Positions 12,746 through 22,134 of a DNA stretch of 64,000 nucleotides are shown in pieces. The stretch lies in NCBI GenBank assembly GCA_004794785.1, contig SJOL01008423.1, positions 82,588 to 146,587 of the forward strand. The letters are read 5' to 3'. The translations under genes and the position numbers were made by a program. A model generated the notes under the pieces. It saw nothing but the letters and a program-made list of their open reading frames with translations. It made no database searches and had not been told where the DNA came from. Source of the stretch: Opisthorchis felineus (lineage: Eukaryota; Platyhelminthes; Trematoda; Opisthorchiida; Opisthorchiidae). Position 1 is the stretch's first letter; every line of letters begins with the position of its first letter.

Positions 12746-13100
12746 CTGTTGACAACCAAAAACAAAAAACAAACGCAAAAAAATGAAAGATGAGTTTTCT
12801 TTGGATGGTGAAAGACAAAAAATGCTAAACAAACCGCTCTTGGGATAAAAATAGCTTCAACCACAATAGTGGTGTTCTTACAAATCCACAGTTTCGCTTG
12901 ATTTGCTATTGTCTAGATGTTTGCTGAGTTCCTCATTTTTCACGACCGACAAACACCACGTAGTCATCACTGTTAATGTAGGAAATCCAAATGATGGTGC
13001 CTTATGCGTAGAGTAAATTGTACAAACGGAATTGTATACGCGAAATGGAATAATCAAATCCACAATACATATGTGATCGATTCATTCTCCAACAGTGTTC

Positions 13101-13275
13101 GGGATGGCTCGGTCGGTAAGGAGCAAATTTACTGACCGGAAGGTCTGGGATTCGAACTCAACTCCGACATCTCGACTTCTGCTGCCTACAGTTAGGCCAA
13201 AAGACAGCCCACCTACCTCTTTTTCGTAATACGGCAGCTAGACACCGAAATGATGTTGCAGCTGAACGATTATTA
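13101..13275 (+). mobile_element. tRNA-derived SINE, diverged copy
   Basis: Same family as 16258 and 34561. Pol III box A-like TGGCTCGGTCGG is at 13105-13116 and box B-like GGATTCGAACTC at 13148-13159. The shared body follows (TCTCGACTTCTGC, later GGCAGCTAGACACCGAAATG, ending GCTGAACGAT). It is more diverged than the other copies. Confidence 0.75.
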
Positions 13276-14225
13276 CAATCAGTATTATGATTAATTTTTA
13301 TTAACCATTATTAGTATTTCTGTTACCAAATCTAGTGTCCCGGAAAAAATGGGGGTTGATATAAAACCAGACGAACGGTGCATCCAGGCTGTTGAAATTA
13401 TGTTTCTGCCAGGATGGTAGTTAAAATATCAGAACCTGTGTGACTACTCTCAAAAGCTTCCTCGGGGTACTATGAAGGCTACGTATTGCGCAACCAGTTG
13501 GTAGGAGTAACTGACGAAACCAGGCCCTCCAGTTTTTGAAGTATTGCGATATTGAATTGACGAGCTCATGTGCAAGCGAAAATGGAATGCCTGCAGTACT
13601 ACGGTAAAATGGTTTAGGCAGCTAACCTGACCAAAACAGTCATTCCACAAGAATTTCGACGTTTGTATCGTTGACAGCTAAATCAAAAAGCGATCTGAGT
13701 GGTTAATTTTGGTCACCGAGAAATTATCCGATCTATCTCTGTAGAAGGCATACGTTTCAGATAATTACTGGGGTGTCTGTACGGCGAGTTCCCGCCTGCA
13801 CGCATGCAATTCGCTAAAGTAAGAGACTGGTGCTCACTGCTTCAATGTTAAGAGAATTCTCACTATTCTCAAAGGACCATTCACCATTTGCATTGAGGAA
13901 AGGTTGAGATAGTCAAGCAAAATAGCTTTGAAAGGGTTTCACACATCATATCCTTTGCAAAACGGATTCACTGTGTTTTACATTTGTTACCTCAGACAGA
14001 CCGTTGCTTGACGTCATTGATTTTCACTTTTCACTAACCTAGCCCTACTTTCGAGCTACAAAACTAGGTAAAAAATCGTAAGTTTAATGTTTGAACATTT
14101 AGGTGCAGTGCTTCATCATTTTGCAAAGAATCACCTAATATGAATAGCTAGCAGATATTCCCGCACACGCCTTAAACGCTGTAAATCGCCCGATGAAACA
14201 TGGGCTAATAGTATTGGCAATGAAA

Positions 14226-14722
14226 AGGGCTAAACAGTTTTCAGCAACCTTGTGAGTAGTATCCTTTATGAAAATATAGTGCGATATCTCGAATATCGTA
14301 CCAACTGAAACATGAGGTGGCCTTTGTGCAGCACATTTTAGTTGGTGAATATCATAAACCAGAGGTTCATTCGAGTCTCCTGTGAGAATCCGGTTGATAT
14401 GCAAATGATTGTATTTGTCGAAGTCAGTCCAATTTCGGTTCAAGTAGAAGATGAAGCTGACGGAAACTCGGGGACTGCGCCTACCTGATGAGCCCCAAGA
14501 AGGTCGAAGCTGGTCGTGGGCTGTCGAAGAGTTTTCATCAACTTGTGAGTAGTTTCCTTCATGAAAATATACTGCGATATCTCGAATATCGTACCAACTG
14601 GGACATGAGGCGACCTTTGTGAAACAAATTCAGTTGAAGAACATCATAACCAAGAGATCCAACCAAAACTTTCTCGAAAACCCAGTTGATATGCAAATGA
14701 GTGTATTTGTCGAGGGCCATAC
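14226..14722 (+). mobile_element. Hammerhead repeat element, direct tandem of about 1.7 units (copy D)
   Basis: The string ATGAAAATATA plus GCGATATCTCGAATATCG occurs at 14268 and again at 14561, a period of 293 bp. The first full unit runs through the hairpin chain and the hammerhead to the next repeat; the second ends just past GCAAATGAGTGTATTTGTCG. The left end (GGGCTAAACAGTTTTCAGC) corresponds to the segment right at the ribozyme cleavage site. Direct head-to-tail units, each with a self-cleaving motif, are what a rolling-circle or circular RNA template would give. It lies in the NR4A intron, antisense to that gene. Confidence 0.87.
14450..14547 (+). ncRNA. Hammerhead ribozyme, decayed core
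   Basis: CTGATGA is at 14485-14491. Stem II GCCC/GGTC carries a wobble, and the GAAA box reads GAAG at 14506-14509. The stem III segment and the TC cleavage site are present, as is stem I. The A-to-G change is at the base that pairs with the U of the cleavage triplet, so activity is doubtful. Confidence 0.65.
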
Positions 14723-15004
14723 CCTATTTTAGTGGAATTTAGCCGGTCGTCTGAAAGTCTGAAAGACATCAGATGCGATTCCCGTTCCAGTAGGAAAATG
14801 TGTAGGAAATAAAAGGGCTGTTTTTCTAATACCGATGAATACCAAAGATGATGATGGAGAAGATGATACCAAAGATGATCAAAAATGTCGAAACTCGCTT
14901 CGGTCCTTCGGCAAACGTGAAGTGACTTCACACACTTTGGAACTTAAAAAACTTTTCAAAGCATGAAGTCAGCAATTTGTAGTACTGTGTCCTCTTGAAG
15001 AGAA

Positions 15005-15265
15005 AACTACTCACAAGGTTGCTGAAAGCTCTTTGACAATCAGCGACCGGTTTCACCTTTCCATTTCGGGCCATCAGGTGGGCATTGTCCCCGAGTATTC
15101 GTCAACCCTACGTTCTACCTGAACCCAAATTGTACGAAATTCCAAAACTACACTCGTTTGCACACTAACTTGATTTTAACTGGAGACTAGCTGAAGAATG
15201 TAATAAGCGAAGAACTCAGCTAGGATTCGGATCAAAACCAAATTGGTAGGCGAATGAATACAGTA
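15005..15265 (-). mobile_element. Hammerhead repeat element, head-to-head composite (copy E)
   Basis: The reverse-oriented part at 15005-15180 includes the tail (ACTACTCACAAGGTTGC), a ribozyme segment and the CTCGTTTGC block. It is followed by a forward part (15200-15265) with the hairpin arm and GGTAGGCGAATGA. On the minus strand the core reads CTGATGG, with stem II lost; GAAA and TC remain. It is predicted inactive and sits in the sense direction of NR4A. Confidence 0.7.
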
Positions 15266-15544
15266 CTGTGTTCCTGTGAATTATGACTGGTACAAGCAGT
15301 GAATATCTGTCCCAGCATGTATCATTGAACAGTAGGCTTCAAAGACAATCAATCGGAATATTCCTGTAGTTTCGTCCTGTTTTCCCGAAAACAGGACAAT
15401 CTGCGTATACCAACTTTTGATCAGCCATGGTTTGAACAATAACTTTGTAACCATCCAGTGTCTGACTTTATTTTAGCAGCGGAACAAGAGAGCCGAAATG
15501 TAAAGTGCACGTATCTATCTTGAAAGAAACTGCCGTGTACTCCG

Positions 15545-15720
15545 ATACCTCTTAAGCAAAATTGTGAGTAGTTTTCTTAACGAAAATAAACCGCACTACC
15601 TCTATTATCGTACTAAGTGAAAAACGAAGGGGCGTGTGTGCAGTATATTTAGTTAAAGACCATCGTGAATGATAGATTTAACTAGAATTCCGTCGACATT
15701 CCCGTGGAAAAAAACAAATT
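15545..15720 (+). mobile_element. Hammerhead repeat element, strongly diverged forward copy (copy F)
   Basis: It aligns with the post-cleavage tail (AAGCAAAATTGTGAGTAGTT), the GAAAATA...ATTATCGTAC hairpin region and the GTGCAG...TTAGTT block. No ribozyme core is present. Confidence 0.55.
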
Positions 15721-16010
15721 GTGGGAAACTGAGTGTAGCTCGCAAATGTACGACGGATCTTCATCGTCCACATTATTCTATGGGGAGGCTTTCAAATAGC
15801 TAGGGTCACGTGGTATTACCCATATACAGCTAACATGGTACAGCAAACTATGAGAAGAAGACCCCCCGAAAGCAGATTATTCTAATCAGACTCGAACTAA
15901 TGTTTGGGAAGCACTTCGTTCCTTGCGATGAACCTGCTTGAAGAAAATTCACCGCGTATACACCAACTTCTGGAAGAATATTGCGGCACCAAAGATAGTT
16001 ACAGTCTTCA

Positions 16011-16176
16011 GCGAAATACACTCATTTGCAAACAAAGTTGGTTTTACGGGAGACTAACCTAGAACCCAGCTGAATTTCTCGTTTATGATGTTTTCAAGCA
16101 ACTGAAGGTGCTGCACCAGGCCGCCTCATGTTTCAGTCGGCACTATATTCGATACATCGCAATACAACCTTATGAG
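16011..16176 (-). mobile_element. Hammerhead repeat element with exact 15-bp target-site duplication (copy G)
   Basis: It is flanked by TAGTTACAGTCTTCA at 15996-16010 and 16177-16191, an exact 15-bp duplication that defines both ends of the insert. Inside, a reverse-oriented unit (GCGAAATACACTCATTTGC through the hairpins to the CGATACATCGC stem) is joined to 12 bases of forward tail (CAACCTTATGAG). This again gives a head-to-head composite. There is no ribozyme core. The duplication length fits retrotransposition by target-primed reverse transcription. Confidence 0.85.
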
Positions 16177-16257
16177 TAGTTACAGTCTTCATTTTTGTTC
16201 ATTAAAATCTGTAAAGCATGCATTCTGAGGGCAATGGTATGGCGTACTAGAAAAACG

Positions 16258-16450
16258 AGAGGTGGCGAGATGGCTCGAGTGGTTACAGCGCCAATTTACA
16301 AACCGGGAGGTCCGTGGTTCGAACCCGACCTCTGCCTCTCGACTTCCTCTGTCTAAGCCTGGGGAATCTGGCAGTATCCCAGCCGTCGTGCTTTCTTTGG
16401 GTGGCATGGCAGCTAGGCACCGAAAGGGTGTTACAGCTGAACGATTTATC
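16258..16450 (+). mobile_element. tRNA-derived SINE with target-site duplication
   Basis: Box A-like TGGCTCGAGTGG (16271-16282) and box B GGTTCGAACCC (16316-16326) form a tRNA-like RNA polymerase III promoter. A body shared with five other copies follows (CTCTCGACTTCC, GGTGGCATGGCAGCTAGGCA, ending CAGCTGAACGAT). The flanks ACTAGAAAAACG (16246-16257) and ACTAGAAAAGCG (16451-16462) match at 11 of 12 bases. It has no poly-A tail. The ORFs running through it are artefacts. Confidence 0.87.
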
Positions 16451-16462
16451 ACTAGAAAAGCG

Positions 16463-19040
16463 TTTGCCAGTAATGCATTCGTTCTCCGGACGCGGACAAA
16501 CTTTCGAAGAGAAGCTTAGGGTCTTATAACTTCTAGCGAAATCTTAGGGGTTTTGGGATGAAGCGAAGTGAGCGTGAGTCAATCCAAACATAAAATTGTA
16601 TGATTAGTGCGTTATCAGAACAGTTTGCGGTTTTTGTCTCCTTTTACAGCTCTTGAAGAAAAAGTAAGCCAGCAACTTTGCCGCCTTTTACAGGTGCCAG
16701 CTAAACAGGTACCGACATCCAACCAGACGGGGCGGACGAAGGCGCGCACAAAAACAAGGCGAGTCCATGACCCTTATCCCGGGCATAGTGCTGTAACACG
16801 TTTATTAGACATACACACAACAAGCGCAAATACACAGTCCACATGGAAACTGTGGGGTAAGCGAGCGATTGATGAGTGTATGATGGTTCTGTTTAGCCAA
16901 GGTAAGTAAGCAGGCTGACGGTGATGAAGTGGGGGGGGGATGGGCAAGTTGAGAGGTGATTACGCCACCGTGGGTGGTAAGCCTTATTTGCGTCGTTTCC
17001 GATCATTAGGACTGAATATACGCACAATGTCCAAGACAAATAGGCCACGCTCGATTTCACTTGCCCCAACACCATGCGCACATGGTCGCTTCGAACGGCT
17101 GAGGAGGAAGAGCTGTCGGATCGATGACCTTGTGATTGGATGGAATGTGGCCGGTGTTTTTGAGACTGTAGGAAAAACAGCAAATAGCGCTGCGGTGTCG
17201 CCTGTGAATTTCTAACAAGATCGCAGTAATGGAACACTTGATCATCATTGTACAGATGATGTGCGATCAGTAGTTTTCAACACTGGAAGATCTTCAGCTG
17301 GTTTGAACAAACAAACGAATAAATGCTCGTCACTGCGTCCCTTTTCGGTGTTTATCAGGTGCATGTAGAAAACTCTTCTGATGAAGAAGGACGGAGAGGC
17401 AGTTTTCTTACAGAAAAACTATAAATAAAGAGCAGTTAGCTACCCTGGATTCAGATTGCCGGAAAGGGAACGGATACACAGTTACGTATTCTCCACCATG
17501 GAAAGTAAAAACGTATAATATATTTCTATTCATAAAAACGAACAAAGTATGGCAACCACAACTAATTTAGTGAATTTTCAATAAGTAGTATCCCAGCGAA
17601 TTCACCAAAAATTGATTAATCTTCCACTATGGCTAGAAAAGTTCCTCCAGTAAGCTTTCTTCTCCCGAAAATTTAGTTACATTTAGTTCCGGGTGCTTTA
17701 CTCTTGGTGGTGTGGACGAAACTTACCCAACTCCCAATCATGGGAATGAAAGCTTGTGCAATCTTGGTCATATTACTTTCAAAAATGCTACTTCATTCAC
17801 AGAAACAAGGAAAACCAACACAGCACAGTTTTAATGGGACTCAGGTTGGTGAGGAGGTATTGGACAGGTGAAAGTTTGGTTAATAGCTTCTTGTTATATT
17901 CCGCAGAACCATGCCCCTTGATGACCAGTTTGAGCAGCTGCGAAATTCCTCTGGAGTGTGGAAGCTGGTTTCACTCAGCTGTTGGCCTATTCAGAATACT
18001 GATGAATGGCCAGAATGGTTGGAATCCTCGCGGACTAATTTAAAGAATGGCCAATAACCTCTTTGAGATCCGGTCACATCTTTGTTAGTAACGTCCGGTA
18101 AACTGTTTGGTTAACGACTCGGTGACTGTTAGATTAGTGGGACAGATTAGTCAGGCAAAACATTCTGACTATCACCAACAGTCAGGTGATTGTCTGAGTA
18201 GCTTGGAGACCGAATGAAACCAAATTCACATAACATTGCATTTGCTAAGTCTCTAGATATGTGGGACGCGCAATACTGGCACCGATTGGGCAGTTAGACG
18301 TCCGCAACTCCGAACGCAATTTTGATCACGTGATTTGGCTACGTGTTTGGCCAATTCTATCGCGTATCGTGAATTTTAGGAGTGACTATATTGGTTAGTT
18401 CGTTGCAGCTGAAAGGAAGCAGGGCATCTAATTGGTGTTGAAGGGATAAACGTCTACTTTGTCATAACGGATGTGCAGACAGTTCTTTCTATACCCCCAA
18501 GCTATAAATGAAGAGGCTGCTTCGGAGGAAGAACTATATGCGGATTGGTCTAAAGTCTCATCATTTTCCTCTTGTTGCCAAGGGCCACGGTCACATAATT
18601 GGACCACCGTATTCGTAGAAATGAGTCAGCAAAGGTCTTACGCTCCATGCAACTACACTCGACTCCTCTGAAGAGGCCACTTTGAGTATCCAGCAACGAG
18701 TGGCTTATTCTAAATGGTGTTCATTGATGAAATGCGCTTTATTGGGTGCACAAAACGGTGGCGCCTGAGAGTAGTCTATCTAGAAGGGGTTTGCAATGAC
18801 AAGAATGAATGGTTAGATACTGAGCCATGTAACTGCTTGACAAACGAGTTTCAGAGGCTTTTGGTTGTCCTTCTAAAGGAAAACTCTAAACAGCAAAGAA
18901 GCTGATGCTTTGTTAACGGAAAATTGCCCAATTGAAGCCTGCATGAACGTCTGAATAGTTGCTTATCCCAGGAGTTTAACACAGCACCTGATCTCCAATC
19001 TCTTAATACAACGTCTGATGGCAGTATGAGGAAATCTGGG
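16463..19040. other. No recognisable feature within the intron
   Basis: Chance ORFs only. A short reading at 18495-18560 faintly resembles a LINE endonuclease, but not enough to call. Confidence 0.35.
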
Positions 19041-19460
19041 AAGTTTCAATGAGGATTTCGTCCTGTAGGTGAAGCCAATCTGTACTGAGAAGCCGCGGAG
19101 CACTGTGTAGCTGTTTCATCCCTATAGAGCATCTTATAAATCTTCGTGGTGACCCTAAAACCTCCCAGCTAGTAGTCGGAACGCCTAACCGTCCGTCTCC
19201 GAACGGCTGATCGCCAATGTGACTAACCAGCACTTACACAGGCTAATTAGCGCTGTATCCCATATATGTGTAAGTTAGTCACATTGGTACTCAGCCGCTC
19301 GTGTCCAAACGGCTAGGTGTTCAAATTATCAACCTGGATGTCGCAGTTTTTGAGAGATGAGCAATGCTAATGATTCCCAATGAAGATGAAACAACTGTAC
19401 ACTGCTTCTCGTCTTCTCCCCACATATTCACTTACGGGACGAAGCCTCAGTTAACAATTT
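19041..19460. repeat. Head-to-head inverted pair of an unnamed dispersed repeat
   Basis: The arm at 19041-19240 is the reverse complement, with divergence, of the arm at 19262-19460. For example, CCAATGTGACTAAC at 19214-19227 mirrors GTTAGTCACATTGG at 19274-19287, and TCGTCCTGTAGGTGAA mirrors the region ending near 19445. Further single copies lie at 19790-19930 (forward), 34850-34980 (reverse) and 48925-49115 (reverse). No coding capacity. A tRNA-like head (GCCGCTCGTGTCCAAACGGC then GTGTTCAAAT) is possible but unproven. Confidence 0.65.
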
Positions 19461-19487
19461 CAAAATCTTCTCACACTACGAAGAGCC

Positions 19488-19554
19488 TAACGAGAGATTC
19501 GGCTGGATTCATTTGAGCCTGTCATCGAGACCAAATTTGCATGCAAATGAGAGC
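19488..19554 (+). mobile_element. Hammerhead repeat element, short copy (copy H)
   Basis: It holds AACGAGAGATTCGGCTGG, the partly decayed opposite arm, CCAAATTTGCATGCAAATGAGAG. It ends at the same place as copy C, consistent with a shared insertion end and 5' truncation. Confidence 0.65.
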
Positions 19555-19789
19555 ACCTGGCAAATCTGGATGTAATTCAGAGGCAGATTAATTTGCCAAG
19601 ACGAATGAAAATTCCACACGAGAAGTCGTCATTTGAGGAGTCAATCAACATGCAACTACGATACCAAGTGATATGGCTTTTGTGATTGAAGAATGCGTGG
19701 AACCTTATCCTAAGGGCCAACGATTTAATCACAGTATTGATCAAATGCTCGTGACGGAAAGTTTACGTGTTCAAACTACTATTCGGGAG

Positions 19790-19930
19790 GTTTGGAGTTA
19801 GAATCTATTTGGAAGACGCCCACTGCTGAGGATTCCCGGTGAGGTTTATGTAGTTGTACAGTGCTTCTCAGGTTCTCAGCGCACATTAGTTTCACTTACA
19901 CGACGTAATCCCCACTGAGAAGCTTTACTG
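19790..19930 (+). repeat. Forward copy of the 19041-19460 repeat family
   Basis: It shares GTACAGTGCTTCTC...TCAGCGCACATTAG with the arms of the inverted pair just upstream. Non-coding. Confidence 0.55.
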
Positions 19931-20237
19931 ATGATTTGAGGGGTATATCTGTCCAAATGGAAACCCCTCAATAAGCAACAGCTCGACTACCTGGATATGT
20001 TCTCCCGGTTTTTTTGGTGTTGTCATACCAACCAATTTCTCGTTAGAGCAACAGAGGGACGCACTCATTGCTACTATTCAAGGGCGACTGTCAAGATGAA
20101 AACTCACAGGACTGCCCTTTTCAAGCTGCACAACTACGGAATATTTATTCTACTGTAGATAACCGACCAGCTGGAAGTATTCCAAAATGCTCGGTATGGA
20201 AATTGGCGACAACAATAAACAAATCGTCTGTTTTCAA

Positions 20238-20480
20238 GAAATACACTCATTTGTCAATCAATCTGGTTTTGCGAGAGACTCACCTGGAACCCAGCTGAAT
20301 CTCTCGTTTGTTATGTTTCCATGCAACTGAATGTGCTGCACCATGCCGCCCCATGTTCCAGTTGCTACGGTATTCGAGATATCGCGATGCATGTAATTTT
20401 ACGCAATGTACTACTTATAAGGTTGCTGAAAATTCTTCAGACAGCCCACGACCGGTTTGGCCCTTTTTGGGGCTCATCAG
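20238..20480 (-). mobile_element. Hammerhead repeat element, nearly full reverse unit (copy I)
   Basis: Read on the plus strand it runs from AAATACACTCATTTG through the strong hairpin, the GCCGCCCCATG block, the TATTCGAGATATCGCGAT hairpin and the tail into a ribozyme core. The minus-strand core has CTGATGA and a perfect GCCC/GGGC stem II, but GAAA has become CAAA, destroying a key G. The ribozyme's 5' stem I arm is missing, where the forward copy J begins. Confidence 0.83.
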
Positions 20481-20490
20481 GCTCATCCCC

Positions 20491-20670
20491 ACCAAACTGA
20501 TTTGCAAATGAGTGTATTTCTTGAAAACAGTCCAATTTGGGTTCAAGTAGAACATAAGGTTGACGAAAACTTGGGGACTGCGCCTGCCTGATGAGCCCCA
20601 AAAAGGGCGAAACCGGTCGTGGGCTGTCGAAGAATTTTCGGCAACCTTATGAGTAGTACATTGCGTAAAG
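20491..20670 (+). mobile_element. Hammerhead repeat element, forward unit with intact ribozyme (copy J)
   Basis: It begins at ACCAAACTGATTTGCAAATG, passes the CCAATTTGGGTTCAAGTAG hairpin, then the full ribozyme and the tail GAGTAGTACATTGCG. With copy I it forms a head-to-head pair whose outer parts are inverted repeats. Confidence 0.85.
20553..20651 (+). ncRNA. Hammerhead ribozyme, intact canonical core (best copy)
   Basis: CTGATGA is at 20588-20594; stem II is GCCC/GGGC with an A-rich loop; GAAA is at 20609-20612. Stem III is CGGTC, loop GTG, GGCTG, with one extra C. The predicted cleavage site is after C20628. Stem I pairs CATAAGGTTG with CAACCTTATG (10 bp) plus GAAAACTT with GAATTTTC (one mismatch). 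All invariant core bases are present. It is antisense to the host NR4A transcript. Confidence 0.8.
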
Positions 20671-21870
20671 TTGTCTGTTATTCACCCGAAACGCTAGTTC
20701 CCTTGTCATGGGTCATTCAACTGACCCTACTCAATGATTCACATTTTTTCCAGATAAGCACTTATTCCGGCAAGTCAGTAGTGACTAACGCCAAAAACAA
20801 ACATACTAACAGTGAAGTACTGAGTCAAAACATCTCTCCTTTTCTAAATGATTTGTCCTATCTTGTTCGGCATTGCTGTCATGATCCAAACTTACAATGT
20901 GTCTTACCTCAAGGAATGACGGCGGTAAAATAGTAATTCTAACGTCTTACTGGCAGTAATTTGCCTGTCCCATCAATTAAACACGACGGTTCAAAATTCT
21001 CTAATGAGAAATACTTTGTATGCCAAAGGAAAGACGGTCAAACCCGCTGTACAGCGCGCACCATAGTGACGATGGCCTATCTAAGGTGGTCAAATTTATC
21101 AACTCCCACCTGTTTCAGATCACAACAGTTCACTAACTGGCGCTTTGTATCGATTCACCAATACCAACTGCCAGTAACTAGAAAACAAAGTAATCTTTAC
21201 TATCATTACAAAGTGGGTTTTTTGGTCAATAAATGGAGACGATATGCATGCTATAAAAAAGTTGATAAGTAAGGCACTAGAGACGTGACTGAACGTTTGG
21301 AAACGATAAATAATGAAAGCATATATATATATATATACTCAGCAGGTGTACAGTAGACGTTCACCTATTTTCCTCCGCATGAAACCGCCGTTGTTCACTT
21401 CAGTTATATTACCTCGAAAAGGTTTCAAATGGCTGTTCCAGTGGAGGTTCTCAGGAGCTTACATCTGCTGAGAATGTGGGTTTTAAGTTCAAGAGTTCGT
21501 CCTACGAACGAATTGGTGGAATAACCGTGGGCAGTTCACTGGGCTCACTTCCAATAAAAGTTTTATTGATAATAATGCAGGCACAGTTGCACGACCTTTA
21601 ATATATCTAATATATCATAAGATCTGTTTCGATCATATGCTTGTTATTTCCACCGATGGAGTTTGTCCGACCTCCCAAAATCGTTATTCTGAACATCACA
21701 TTAACCTACGAACAAGGAGCTGTTGACTATCTTCCGTATTTTGGCATGATCACCACACAAATGCCCGACGGATCTGTTAAAAGTAGCCTTTCTTAAGCTT
21801 TAACCCTTTGAATCACAAGCGCAGCATCGCCGAAACTCTGTACGCGTGAGTACTCTGGATCACCAGGTTC
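20671..21870. other. No recognisable feature; contains a short TA run
   Basis: An (AT)n tract lies at 21321-21337. ORFs at 20619-20933 and 20961-21272 show no domains. The part nearest 21870 may be leader DNA of the LTR element at 21871. Confidence 0.35.
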
Positions 21871-22134
21871 TGTTATATCTAACTTCTGTCCCCGCTCCAG
21901 TGCCTATGTGCCGAACAAAACACTCGCCGGCAAGGAATACAGCAGCTTTATTGCAACAAGTGAGTGTAAAAGTTACAACGGCCCCGCGCTATTTAAAGGG
22001 CACTTTTTGGCATTGATCCAGGCTGTCTGATAGGCGTTTAGTGAGCACCCATCAACATCGACCGTGCTTCTATGACATGCCTGAACACTTATCACAGTCG
22101 GTCCTGCTTCCGTGGCGTATCTGAACCCTTATCA
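21871..22134 (-). mobile_element. Probable LTR of a Ty3/gypsy-type retrotransposon
   Basis: On the minus strand the segment starts TGATAAGGG and ends TATAACA (TG...CA ends). It has a TATA-like TTTAAATAGCGCGG, and about 35 bases on a polyadenylation signal in GCAATAAAGCTGC. Past its end comes ACCTGGTGATCC, reminiscent of the primer-binding/leader region of gypsy elements. No flanking duplication was seen, which fits an LTR still joined to some internal sequence. The assignment rests on architecture, not protein homology. Confidence 0.5.

Noticed and set aside
16256..16335. Functional tRNA gene
   Set aside because: Box spacing and the attached repeated body with target duplications indicate a SINE, and no clean cloverleaf with acceptor stem is seen.
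16262..16519. ORFs of 70-110 codons across SINE copies (also at 30867-31085, 34459-34794, 46159-46478, 53385-53632)
   Set aside because: They are reading frames through the tRNA-like repeat, open by chance and repeated because the repeat is.
18471..18671. ORF with EEAASEEELYADWSKV, faintly like the start of a LINE endonuclease
   Set aside because: No catalytic motif (GDFN, SDH) follows in any frame, so the likeness may be chance.
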